Shown here one piece after another: positions 44,436 through 52,790 of a stretch of 64,000 nt of DNA; within the stretch, counting starts at the first letter, position 1, and the number at the start of each line of letters is the position of its first letter. The position numbers and the translations under genes are program-made. Location: assembly GCF_004768545.1 (NCBI RefSeq), contig NZ_CP038635.1:248001-312000 (forward strand), read 5' to 3'. Below the pieces are notes generated by a model that saw only the letters and a program-made list of their open reading frames with translations, ran no database searches and had not been told where the DNA came from. This DNA comes from Cupriavidus oxalaticus. GTDB lineage: Bacteria > Pseudomonadota > Gammaproteobacteria > Burkholderiales > Burkholderiaceae.

Positions 44436-44451
44436 GGCACGGCAGTTGCAG
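44436..44451 (+). promoter_or_regulatory. sigma-54 promoter of porin-glnK-amtB operon
   Basis: TGGCAC-GGCAG-TTGCA matches the -24/-12 consensus exactly in both boxes and spacing. The first gene starts 74 bases downstream. With the upstream NtrC-like site this points to nitrogen-limitation control of the operon. The remaining sequence of the 44144-44524 gap holds no gene I can support. Confidence 0.88.
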
Positions 44452-44524
44452 TAGTGATCGCGCCTGCCTCACCAAAATCCAACAAACGAAATCCGAGCCA
44501 TCCCGGGAAAAGGAGAAGAAATTC

Positions 44525-45322
44525 ATGAAGAAGTTGGCCCTTGCAGTCAGCGCGGTCGTCCTGTCCGGCGCCGCCGCCACCGCGTATGCCCAAAGCACCG
44601 ACGCGGCAGCAGCGCCCGCCGCCGCCGCCGCTGCCGAGCCGGCATCGCCGCATACCTTTACGGCCAACGTGTCGCTGGTCTCTGACTACCGCTATCGCGG
44701 CATCAGCCAGACCAACCTGCGCCCGGCCATCCAGGGCGGCTTCGACTACGCCCATTCGAGCGGCTTCTACGTGGGCAACTGGAACTCGAGCATCAGCTGG
44801 CTCGAGGACGCCAACCCCTCGGTGTCGGCACCGGTGGAAATGGATTTCTACGGTGGCTTCAAGAACACCTTCAAGGTGTCCGACCTCGAATTCAACTACG
44901 ACCTGGGCGTGCTGACCTACTACTACCCGGGCGGCTACAACAACCCGCGTCCCTATACGACCGAGCTGTACGCCGGCATCGGCTGGGGTCCGGTATTCCT
45001 GAAGTACTCCCATTCGGTGACCAACCTGTTTGGCTTCAACGACAGCAAGAACAGCTACTACGTCGACCTGACGGCCAACGTGCCGCTGAACTTCTGGGAC
45101 CTGACGCTGAATGCGCACGTGGGCTACCAGGGCGTGGCGCACTTCAGCGACGCGTCGTACACCGACTGGAAAATCGGCCTGACCAAGGATCTCGGCAAGG
45201 GCTTCTCGCTGGCGGTGGCCTACGTCGACACCAATGCCAAGGAGTCGGTGTACACCAGCGCCAACCGCGGCCGCTACCTGGGCAAGGCGGCGGCCTGGGC
45301 CTCGCTCACCAAGACTTTCTAA
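44525..45322 (+). CDS. TorF family putative outer membrane porin
   Basis: A 265-residue protein with a signal peptide (MKKLALAVSAVVLSGAAATAYAQ, cleavage after residue 23), a short Ala/Pro-rich linker and then a beta-rich domain starting TFTANVSLVSDYRYRGISQTNLRPAIQGGFDYAHSSGFYVGNWNSSIS, the hallmark of the gcw_chp/TorF family of putative porins. It ends in an aromatic residue (LTKTF), the outer-membrane beta-barrel signature. It is first in an operon with glnK and amtB, so it may give ammonium or another nitrogen source a way through the outer membrane (inference). Ribosome site AAAGGAGAAG precedes it. Confidence 0.87.
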   Translation: MKKLALAVSAVVLSGAAATAYAQSTDAAAAPAAAAAAEPASPHTFTANVSLVSDYRYRGISQTNLRPAIQGGFDYAHSSGFYVGNWNSSISWLEDANPSVSAPVEMDFYGGFKNTFKVSDLEFNYDLGVLTYYYPGGYNNPRPYTTELYAGIGWGPVFLKYSHSVTNLFGFNDSKNSYYVDLTANVPLNFWDLTLNAHVGYQGVAHFSDASYTDWKIGLTKDLGKGFSLAVAYVDTNAKESVYTSANRGRYLGKAAAWASLTKTF

Positions 45323-45348
45323 TCACCGCTGCAGGCCGGGCAGGCTGA

Positions 45349-45714
<366 letters not shown>

Positions 45715-45746
45715 CCCAAGACAGCATAGAGACAGAGGCTAATCAC

Positions 45747-47303
45747 ATGAAGACCTGGATCAAGCGATTCCTGACGGCCGGCGCAATGGCGCTGGCCATC
45801 GGCACGGCGGGAGTGGGCATGTCCGCGCCGGCCGCCGCACAGGACAAGCCGGCGGCGGAGGCTTCGGCCCCGGCCGCCTCGGCCGCCGCCCCCGCGCCCG
45901 CCGCCGCTGCAGCGGCACCCGCGCCCGCTGCCGCCCCCGCGGCGGCGGCCCCGGCCGCTGCCGCCGAAGCCGCCGCCGCACCGGCGGCGCCGCAGCCCAA
46001 CAAGGGCGACGTGGCCTGGCTGCTGGTGGCCACCGCCTTCGTCATCCTGATGACGCTGCCGGGCCTGGCGCTGTTCTACGGCGGCCTGGTGCGTTCCAAG
46101 AACATGCTGTCGGTGCTGATGCAGTGCCTGGTGATCTTCTCGCTGGTGGCGCTGCTGTGGGCGATCTACGGCTACAGCTTCGCCTTCACCGAGGGCAACG
46201 CCTTCTTCGGCGGCACCGACCGGCTCTTCATGAAGGGCCTCACGGTGGAAGCCATGGCGGCCACCTTCAGCAAGGGCGTGGTGATCCCGGAGCTGGGCTT
46301 CTTCGCCTTCCAGTGCGCCTTCGCCTGCATCACCTGCGGCCTGATCATCGGCGCCTTCGCCGAGCGCGCCAAGTTCTCGGCCGTGCTGGTGTTCGTGGTG
46401 CTGTGGTTCACCTTCTCCTACATCCCGATGGCGCACATGGTCTGGTTCTGGCCGGGTCCTGACGCCTACACCGACGCTGCCGCCGGCGCTGCCGCGACCG
46501 CCAAGTCGGGCTGGCTGTTCCAGAAGGGCGCGCTCGACTACGCGGGCGGCACCGTGGTGCACATCAACGCCGCCGTGGCGGGCCTGGTGGGCGCGTATCT
46601 GTTCGGCAAGCGCATCGGCTTCGGCCGCGAGGCGATCCGTCCGCACAGCCTGACCTTCACCATGGTCGGTGCCTCGCTGCTGTGGTTCGGCTGGTTCGGC
46701 TTCAACGCCGGCTCGGGCCTGGAAGCGAGCGCCGGTGCCGCGCTGGCTTTCGTCAACACGCTGCTGGCGACCTGCGCCGCGGTGCTGGCGTGGACCTTCG
46801 GCGAGTGGATCGGCAAGGGCAAGCCGTCGATGCTGGGCGGTGCCTCGGGCGCGGTGGCCGGCCTGGTGGCGATCACCCCGGCAGCCGGCTTCGTCGGCCC
46901 GATGGGCTCGATCGTGATGGGCCTGGTGGCTGGCCTGCTGTGCCTGTGGGGTGTGACCGGCCTGAAGCGCATGCTGGGCATGGATGACTCGCTGGACGTG
47001 TTCGGCGTGCACGGCGTGGGCGGCATCGTGGGCGCGCTGCTGACCGGCGTGTTCGCCGCGCCTAGCCTGGGCGGCACCGGCATCTACGACTACGTGGCCA
47101 ACAAGGTGGCGGAAGACTATTCGATCGCCGGCCAGCTGTGGGTCCAGTTCGAGGGCGTGCTGACCACGGTGGTGTGGTCGGGCATCGTTTCCTTCGTGGC
47201 CTACAAGCTGGTGGACATGCTGATCGGCCTGCGGGTGCCGGAAGATGAAGAGCGCGAGGGCCTGGATATCACCTCGCACGGCGAGACCGCGTATGAAGGC
47301 TGA
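45747..47303 (+). CDS. amtB: ammonium transporter AmtB
   Basis: A 518-residue ammonium channel of the Amt/Rh family. A signal peptide (cleavage near AAAQD, about residue 31) is followed by an unusual Ala/Pro-rich stretch to about residue 85, then the 11-helix core. Core landmarks are WLLVATAFVILMTLPGLALFYGGLVRSKNMLSVLMQ, the pore region with FAFQCAFACITCGLIIGAFAERAKF, and the twin-His region around VVHINAAVAGLVGA and FGVHGVGGIVGA. It lies 32 bases after glnK and ends in a cytoplasmic tail that contacts GlnK. Its terminator is immediately followed by a group II intron. Confidence 0.95.
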   Translation: MKTWIKRFLTAGAMALAIGTAGVGMSAPAAAQDKPAAEASAPAASAAAPAPAAAAAAPAPAAAPAAAAPAAAAEAAAAPAAPQPNKGDVAWLLVATAFVILMTLPGLALFYGGLVRSKNMLSVLMQCLVIFSLVALLWAIYGYSFAFTEGNAFFGGTDRLFMKGLTVEAMAATFSKGVVIPELGFFAFQCAFACITCGLIIGAFAERAKFSAVLVFVVLWFTFSYIPMAHMVWFWPGPDAYTDAAAGAAATAKSGWLFQKGALDYAGGTVVHINAAVAGLVGAYLFGKRIGFGREAIRPHSLTFTMVGASLLWFGWFGFNAGSGLEASAGAALAFVNTLLATCAAVLAWTFGEWIGKGKPSMLGGASGAVAGLVAITPAAGFVGPMGSIVMGLVAGLLCLWGVTGLKRMLGMDDSLDVFGVHGVGGIVGALLTGVFAAPSLGGTGIYDYVANKVAEDYSIAGQLWVQFEGVLTTVVWSGIVSFVAYKLVDMLIGLRVPEDEEREGLDITSHGETAYEG

Positions 47304-47357
47304 TCGCCAAGGTGTTGTGCTGGAGAGCTGATTGGGAATCGTCTCTCAGGAGCTTTG

Positions 47358-47382
47358 CCCGGCCGCGTGCCGGGCTTTTTTC
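47358..47382 (+). terminator. rho-independent terminator of amtB operon
   Basis: A 7-bp stem GCCCGGC/GCCGGGC with a 5-base loop and a run of six Ts, 54 bases after the amtB stop codon. The group II intron starts two bases after the T-run. Confidence 0.9.
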
Positions 47383-47383
47383 G

Positions 47384-49238
47384 TGCGCCCAGCATGGGCG
47401 CACTCTTGTGGGTGCAAGTCCCACCGTAAGCTGATCACAGCGAACGAAGCGAAGCGCAACTGCGTGAGGGCGACCGAGCGTGGGGAGGAAGCGTGGAGCG
47501 TAAATCGTGAGCCGATGAACAAGAACCACATAGAAGGCGCGGCTGAGCAGGGCGAGCGGGCGAGAAACCGCGAAGCTCTTGTGATCAAGGCGAGGCAGCG
47601 TAAATGTGGCGGCTGTGCGATGAAGGAGTGCGTTCTTACCTGGGGAGACCTCACCTCGATCCCGAAAGGGTAACGGCGTCGAGCCGGAGTGAGGAGTCAG
47701 CAGAGGCCGTAGTAGCCAGAGGACAGACCGGCAAGGTTGGAGCTATTGGCGAAGGGCCGAACGAGAGGAAGTGTCAGAAGCCATGACGATGTTGGAGGCC
47801 AGGCGCCAGAAGCCCGCGCGAGCGGGGCGGGACACCGAAGCCAGGGGTGAAGCCCCGGATGGAGTGTGTCGCGGCGAAGCCGAAATCCCGCGGCATGAAA
47901 CGGACGGCACAGGGTCGGCGCTGCTGGAAGCGGCGCTGACGCGCGAGAACTTGCGGCAGGCGTTCAAACGGGTGCGGGCGAACAAGGGGTCGGCGGGTGT
48001 GGACGGGCTGGACATTGACCAGACGTCGCGCAAACTGGCGTCCGAGTGGCCTCGTATCCGTGAGGAACTGCTGCGGGGGACGTACCGGCCCAGTCCGGTA
48101 CGACGGGTGACGATCCCGAAGGCGGAAGGTGGCGAGCGCGAGCTTGGCATCCCGACGGTGACGGATCGGCTGATCCAGCAGGCGCTGTTGCAAGTCCTGC
48201 AACCGCTGCTTGACCCGACCTTCAGCAAGCATAGCTACGGGTTTCGGCCTGGACGGCGGGCACATGATGCGGTGTTAGCCGCTCAGTCGTTCGTGCAGTC
48301 GGGCCGTCATGTGGTGGTGGACGTGGACTTGGAGAAGTTCTTCGACCGGGTCAACCACGACATTCTGATCGACCGCCTAAGGCAACGCATCGCCGACGCC
48401 GGGATCATCCGGCTGATACGAGCCTACCTGAACGCGGGAATCATGGATGGCGGGGTGGTCATGGAACGGCATCAGGGAACGCCGCAAGGTGGTCCCCTGT
48501 CGCCGCTGCTGGCCAACGTCTTGCTAGATGAGGTGGACAAGGAGTTAGAGTGGCGGGGTCACTGCTTCGCGCGGTATGCCGATGACTGCAACGTCTACGT
48601 TGGCAGTCGTCGCGCTGGCGAGCGGGTGATGGCTCTGCTACGAAGGCTCTATGACCGCCTCAAGCTGAAAGTTAACGAAGCCAAAAGCGCCGTGGCGCCG
48701 GTATTTGGTCGCAAGTTCCTTGGGTATGGCCTATGGCAAGCCCGGGACGGTGTGATCAAACGTGTGGTGGCTGCTAAGCCAATGGCGGCGTTCAAACAGC
48801 GTGTCAGGGTACTGACGCGGCGCAATGGTGGGCGCAGCCTCCAAGCCGTAGTCGATCAGTTGCGCCCTTACCTGCTGGGCTGGAAAGCCTACTTCGGGCT
48901 GGCGCAGACCTCCAGAATCTGGCGTGAGTTGGACAGCTGGATAAGGCGGCGGCTTCGGGCCTTGCAGCTCAAACAGTGGCGCAGGGGCAAGACTATCCAC
49001 CGCGAACTGCTTCGCCTGGGGGCCTCACTACCGGTGGCGCAGTCGGTGGCGGCGTTAAGCCGTCGCTGGTGGCACAACAGCCTATCGGCGATTCATCGGG
49101 TGCTGACCACTGCCTACTTCGATAGTCTGGGACTGCCCCGTCTCGTCTGACCTCAACCTCTCGAACCGCCCGGTGCGGACCCGCATGCCGGGTGGTGTGG
49201 CAGGGGATGCAGCCCGATGGGCTGCCCCCTATGCCGAT
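47384..49238 (+). mobile_element. group II intron, IIC-like, inserted after the amtB terminator
   Basis: About 1855 bases. The 5' end GTGCG fits the GUGYG rule. The internal ORF is a reverse transcriptase-maturase. After its stop comes a domain V-like hairpin (about 49163-49197, ACCGCCCGG against CCGGGTGGT) and a domain VI hairpin (about 49199-49235, GGCAGGGG...CCCC with GGCA/TGCC base) with a bulged A at 49231. If the intron ends at GAT (49238), that A is eight bases from the 3' splice site, as expected for lariat branching. Insertion directly behind a terminator T-run is the known target habit of group IIC introns. Boundaries are inferred from structure. Confidence 0.82.
47783..49150 (+). 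CDS. ltrA: group II intron reverse transcriptase/maturase
   Basis: A 455-residue intron-encoded protein. Reverse transcriptase blocks are visible: ENLRQAFKRVRANKGSAGVDGLDI, PKAEGGERELGIPTVTDRLIQQALLQVL, SYGFRPGRRAHDAV, VVDVDLEKFFDRVNHDILI, QGTPQGGPLSPLLANVLLDEVD and the catalytic FARYADDCNVYV (YADD near residue 259). The maturase X domain follows (about 350-450, LGWKAYFGLAQTSRIWRELDSWIRRRLR). There is no C-terminal HNH endonuclease, consistent with class C-like introns that target terminators. No frameshift or stop is seen, so it may be active. A GTG at 47771 is an alternative start. Confidence 0.92.
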   Translation: MTMLEARRQKPARAGRDTEARGEAPDGVCRGEAEIPRHETDGTGSALLEAALTRENLRQAFKRVRANKGSAGVDGLDIDQTSRKLASEWPRIREELLRGTYRPSPVRRVTIPKAEGGERELGIPTVTDRLIQQALLQVLQPLLDPTFSKHSYGFRPGRRAHDAVLAAQSFVQSGRHVVVDVDLEKFFDRVNHDILIDRLRQRIADAGIIRLIRAYLNAGIMDGGVVMERHQGTPQGGPLSPLLANVLLDEVDKELEWRGHCFARYADDCNVYVGSRRAGERVMALLRRLYDRLKLKVNEAKSAVAPVFGRKFLGYGLWQARDGVIKRVVAAKPMAAFKQRVRVLTRRNGGRSLQAVVDQLRPYLLGWKAYFGLAQTSRIWRELDSWIRRRLRALQLKQWRRGKTIHRELLRLGASLPVAQSVAALSRRWWHNSLSAIHRVLTTAYFDSLGLPRLV

Positions 49239-49319
49239 TTGTCTTATCAAGCAGGCATTAGCACCGCACACAACGCCACACCGGCTCGCTGGGCGGCTGG
49301 CCGGAGAAAACTCGCAAAA

Positions 49320-49352
49320 GCCGCCAGTCCAATGCTGATGCGGGCTGGCGGC
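49320..49352 (-). terminator. hairpin reading on the minus strand
   Basis: Inverted repeat GCCGCCAG (49320-49327) / CTGGCGGC (49345-49352) with a 17-base loop. On the minus strand it runs into CTTTTGCG. No minus-strand gene is evident upstream of it, so its role is unclear. Confidence 0.35.
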
Positions 49353-49419
49353 CGATCTCCCCGGCACGCCCGTGGGCTTTTCGCAAAGTGCTTAAATCCG
49401 ATCTTAAAAAGCTTCAATT

Positions 49420-49532
49420 GTCTTTAATGTGCGGGGCACATACATTGCCAGTGAGGCAGTTTCCTCCACCTGCAGAACGCTCCCCGTATCTGTCAGGCCA
49501 TTTAAAGGCGCGGCGATGCCGCGCTTTTTTTT
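49420..49532 (+). ncRNA. candidate small RNA or gshA leader with its own terminator
   Basis: The 49239-49688 gap has no protein gene, yet it contains a strong terminator (GCGCGGC/GCCGCGC, GAT loop, eight Ts, 49508-49532) with no plus-strand gene before it except the intron. The preceding 90 bases are AT-richer than their surroundings (CTTAAAAAGC, TTCAATTGTCTTTAATG). That is the layout of a short regulatory RNA or an attenuator. The start and promoter are not defined; 49420 is a guess. Confidence 0.35.
49508..49532 (+). terminator. orphan rho-independent terminator before gshA
   Basis: A 7-bp stem GCGCGGC/GCCGCGC, GAT loop, and a run of eight Ts. It lies 157 bases upstream of gshA with no gene visibly ending at it. 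Confidence 0.85.
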
Positions 49533-49688
49533 GTCCGCTGCGCCAGCGCCCTTTATATCCCGCGCGGCATCCCCATATCGTTATCCCTCATGCCATGGCC
49601 TGCATATCCTTATCAGGAGTGTGCCAGCGCCTGTTTGGCCGTTCCTCTACAATCGGGGCGAACGATAAAGACGATCTATAGGATGGAT

Positions 49689-50984
49689 ATGGTCCCGCAT
49701 CTCATCACCGCGCTGAACGGTCCTCTGCTCGAACTCGAGAAGAAGATCCTGGACGCCACCCCGTCGATCGAGCGCTGGTTCAGGCTGGAATGGCAGGAAC
49801 ATACGCCTCCGTTCTATTGTTCGGTGGACCTGCGCAACGCCGGCTTCAAGCTCGCGCCGGTCGACACCAACCTGTTTCCGGGCGGCTTCAACAACCTGGC
49901 CCCGGAAATGCTGCCGCTGGCCGTGCAGGCGGCGATGGCGGCGATCGAGAAGATCTGCCCCGATGCCAAGAACCTGCTGCTGATTCCGGAACGTCACACG
50001 CGCAACATGTTCTACCTGCAGAACGTGGCGCGGCTGTCGCTGATCATGCGCCAGGCGGGGCTGAATGTGCGCCTGGGCTCGCTGTCCGAGGAAATCACCG
50101 AGCCGACCCCGATCGAGCTGCCCGACGGCCAGACCCTGGTGGTCGAGCCGCTGGCGCGCCTGGGCACCAAGGGCCGCCGGCTGGGGCTGAAGGACTTCGA
50201 TCCGTGTTCGATCCTGCTGAACAATGACCTGTCGGCCGGGATCCCGCCGATCCTGGAAAACATCAACGAGCAGTACCTGCTGCCGCCGCTGCATGCCGGC
50301 TGGTCGACCCGCCGCAAGACCAGCCACTTTGCCGCCTATGACGAGGTGGCCAAGAAATTCGCGAAGCTGATCGACATCGACCAGTGGATGGTCAACCCGT
50401 ATTTTGCCCGCTGCACCGGGGTGAATTTCCACGAGCGCGTGGGCGAGGAAGAGCTGGCCGACGCGGTCGAGGGTGTGCTGAAGAAGGTCGCCAAGAAGTA
50501 CCGAGAGTACGGCATCAAGGAAACGCCGTACGTGGTGGTCAAGGCCGATGCCGGCACCTACGGCATGGGCATCATGACCGTGCGCGACCCGTCCGAGGTC
50601 AAGGGCCTGAACCGGAAAGAGCGCAACAAGATGAGCGTCGTCAAGGAAGGCCTCGAGGTCAGCGACGTCATCATCCAGGAAGGCGTGCACACCTTCGAGA
50701 AGGTCAACGAGGCGGTGGCCGAACCGGTGGTCTACATGATCGACCGCTACGTGGTCGGCGGCTTCTACCGCGTGCACACGGGCCGCGGCAACGATGAAAA
50801 CCTGAACGCCCCGGGCATGCATTTCGTGCCGCTGGCGTTTGCCCCCAACGGCATCCCCGACAGCCATGCCAAGCCGGGCGCTGCGGTGCCGAACCGCTTC
50901 TATATGTACGGCGTGGTGGCGCGGCTGGCGCTGCTGGCGGCGTCGATCGAACTCGAAAAGACTGACCCGAACCCGATCCTGTGA
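49689..50984 (+). CDS. gshA: glutamate-cysteine ligase, proteobacterial type
   Basis: A 431-residue enzyme that joins L-glutamate and L-cysteine with ATP, the first step of glutathione synthesis. It belongs to the TIGR02049-type GshA of beta- and some other proteobacteria, unrelated in sequence to E. coli GshA. Family segments include DLRNAGFKLAPVDTNLFPGGFNNL (about 46-69), KADAGTYGMGIMTV (about 284-297) and RYVVGGFYRVHTGRG (about 356-370). Two ATGs, 49683 and 49689, are six bases apart; 49689 (MVPHLITAL) has AGGAT at a better distance. It is 23 bases upstream of gshB. Confidence 0.93.
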   Translation: MVPHLITALNGPLLELEKKILDATPSIERWFRLEWQEHTPPFYCSVDLRNAGFKLAPVDTNLFPGGFNNLAPEMLPLAVQAAMAAIEKICPDAKNLLLIPERHTRNMFYLQNVARLSLIMRQAGLNVRLGSLSEEITEPTPIELPDGQTLVVEPLARLGTKGRRLGLKDFDPCSILLNNDLSAGIPPILENINEQYLLPPLHAGWSTRRKTSHFAAYDEVAKKFAKLIDIDQWMVNPYFARCTGVNFHERVGEEELADAVEGVLKKVAKKYREYGIKETPYVVVKADAGTYGMGIMTVRDPSEVKGLNRKERNKMSVVKEGLEVSDVIIQEGVHTFEKVNEAVAEPVVYMIDRYVVGGFYRVHTGRGNDENLNAPGMHFVPLAFAPNGIPDSHAKPGAAVPNRFYMYGVVARLALLAASIELEKTDPNPIL

Positions 50985-51007
50985 CGAGCCCTGACGAGTC
51001 CTGACTG

Positions 51008-51961
51008 ATGCGCATCCTCTTCATCACCGATCCGCTGGAGACCTTCAAGACCTACAAGGACTCCACCTACGCCATGATGACCGAGGCCGCCGCGCGCGGC
51101 CACGAGCTGTACTGGTGCCTGCAGCCGCAGCTGTGCCTGTCTGGCAGCACCGTCGAGACGCTGGCGACGCGCCTGCACCTGACGGATGACGACAAGGCCT
51201 GGTACCGCAAAGGCAACAGCGCGCTGGAACCGCTGTCGGCCTTCGACGCGGTGCTGATGCGCAAGGATCCGCCGTTCGACATGGAATACGTCACCAGCAC
51301 CTGGCTGCTGGAGCTGGCCGAGCAGCAGGGCGCGCGCGTGTTCAACAAGCCGCGTGCGATCCGCGACCATTCCGAGAAGCTGGCGATCGCCCAGCATCCG
51401 GAATTCATCACGCCGACGCTGGTCACGCGCGACCTGGCGCGCATCCGCGACTTCCATGCCGAGCACCGCGACATCATCGTCAAGCCGCTCGACGGCATGG
51501 GCGGCATGGGCGTGTTCCGGGTGGGCTCTGACGGCATGAACCTGGCCGCCATCGTCGAGACGCTGGGCCAGGACGGCGCCCGCACCCTGATGGTGCAGCG
51601 CTATATCCCGGCGATCAAGGACGGCGACAAGCGCATCCTGCTGATCGGCGGCGTGCCGGTGCCGTATTCGCTGGCGCGCGTGCCGATGGCCGGCGAAGTG
51701 CGCGGCAACCTGGCCGCCGGCGGCAGCGGCCGCGCCCAGGAGCTGAGCCAGCGCGACCGCGAGATCGCCGAGTCGCTGGCGCCGGGGCTGTGGGAGCAGG
51801 GCCTGCTGCTGGTGGGCCTGGACGTGATCGGCGACTACCTGACGGAAGTCAATGTGACGAGTCCGACCTGCTTCCAGGAAATCACCCAGCAGACCGGGTT
51901 CCACGTCGCGGCGATGTTCATCGACGCGCTGGAACACGCCGTGGGCGCGGCCGGCAGCTGA
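51008..51961 (+). CDS. gshB: glutathione synthetase
   Basis: A 317-residue ATP-grasp enzyme that adds glycine to gamma-glutamylcysteine to give glutathione. Landmarks: MRILFITDPLETFKTYKDSTYAMM at the start, MRKDPPFDMEYV (about 82-93), the ATP-grasp loop IVKPLDGMGGMGVFRV (about 159-174) and the C-terminal LLLVGLDVIGDYLTEVNVTSPT metal-binding segment. Length equals E. coli GshB. It sits directly behind gshA, so both steps of glutathione synthesis are in one unit, with a grxC gene further on in the window. Confidence 0.95.
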   Translation: MRILFITDPLETFKTYKDSTYAMMTEAAARGHELYWCLQPQLCLSGSTVETLATRLHLTDDDKAWYRKGNSALEPLSAFDAVLMRKDPPFDMEYVTSTWLLELAEQQGARVFNKPRAIRDHSEKLAIAQHPEFITPTLVTRDLARIRDFHAEHRDIIVKPLDGMGGMGVFRVGSDGMNLAAIVETLGQDGARTLMVQRYIPAIKDGDKRILLIGGVPVPYSLARVPMAGEVRGNLAAGGSGRAQELSQRDREIAESLAPGLWEQGLLLVGLDVIGDYLTEVNVTSPTCFQEITQQTGFHVAAMFIDALEHAVGAAGS

Positions 51962-52038
51962 CCGGAACCATCCCGGCTGGCAGCGGGAGCGCGGGGGGCC
52001 GCCTGCTACAATCTGGGCAATCCAACGGATTCACCATC

Positions 52039-52494
52039 ATGGCAGGCATCCTGATCATCGCGCACACCCCGCTGGCTTCGGCCCTGCGCGATTGCGCCGC
52101 CCACGTCTATTGCGGCCAGCCGCAAGGGCTGGAAGCCATCGACGTCCTTCCCGACGCGGACCCCGCCGCGGTGCTGGCCGAGGCCAGGCGCCGCCTGGCT
52201 GCCGTCTGCGAAGACAACGGCGCCCTGGTCCTGACCGATATCTTCGGCGCGACCCCGGCCAATATCGCCGCGCGCCTGGCCGAGCAGGGCCGCGTGCGCG
52301 TGCTGGCCGGCGTCAACCTGCCCATGCTCGTGCGCGCCATCTGCTACCGCAACGAAAAGCTCGACCAGCTTGCCAACAAGGCGCTGGCGGGCGGCTCGCA
52401 GGGCGTGCTGCAGGTCGGCACCACCACCGTACAGAACCAAACCGCCAACCATCCCGACAAATATGCTGCAGAGGGACACCACCATCATCAATAA
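52039..52494 (+). CDS. ptsM: PTS mannose/fructose-type EIIA component
   Basis: A 151-residue cytosolic EIIA(Man) domain. The phosphorylated histidine is His9 in ILIIAHTPLASALRD, and the fold-typical DIFGATPANIAAR segment (about 65-77) is present. No EIIB, C or D sugar-transport parts are nearby. With ptsH and ptsI it forms the short ptsMHI cluster of betaproteobacteria such as Ralstonia eutropha, thought to be a regulatory phosphorelay rather than a sugar importer. Its end overlaps ptsH by 32 bases. Confidence 0.9.
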   Translation: MAGILIIAHTPLASALRDCAAHVYCGQPQGLEAIDVLPDADPAAVLAEARRRLAAVCEDNGALVLTDIFGATPANIAARLAEQGRVRVLAGVNLPMLVRAICYRNEKLDQLANKALAGGSQGVLQVGTTTVQNQTANHPDKYAAEGHHHHQ

Positions 52495-52732
52495 GCTCGG
52501 ACTGCATGCACGCGCGTCCGCCAAGCTGACCCAGCTCGCAGGCAGCTTCGTCAGCCAGGTCAAGATGTCCCGCAACGGGCGCCAGGTCGATGCCAAGAGC
52601 ATCATGGGCGTGATGATGCTGGCGGCCGGCATCGGCTCCACCGTGACCCTCGAGACCGACGGACCCGACGAGCAGGAAGCGATGGACGCGTTGCTGGCGC
52701 TGATCGCCAACCGGTTTGGTGAGGGAGAGTGA
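52463..52732 (+). CDS. ptsH: phosphocarrier protein HPr
   Basis: An 89-residue phosphocarrier with the active His15 in NKLGLHARASAK and a Ser46 in AKSIMGVMML, the residue that HPr kinase would modify where present. It passes phosphate from EI to EIIA. The start lies inside the 3' end of ptsM in another frame, which implies translational coupling. Confidence 0.95.
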   Translation: MLQRDTTIINKLGLHARASAKLTQLAGSFVSQVKMSRNGRQVDAKSIMGVMMLAAGIGSTVTLETDGPDEQEAMDALLALIANRFGEGE

Positions 52733-52790
52733 GGCCGGCGGCCCCGGTCCCGCAACTTCGAATTCTTAAACGTTCCTGACGGAGCGGTAC

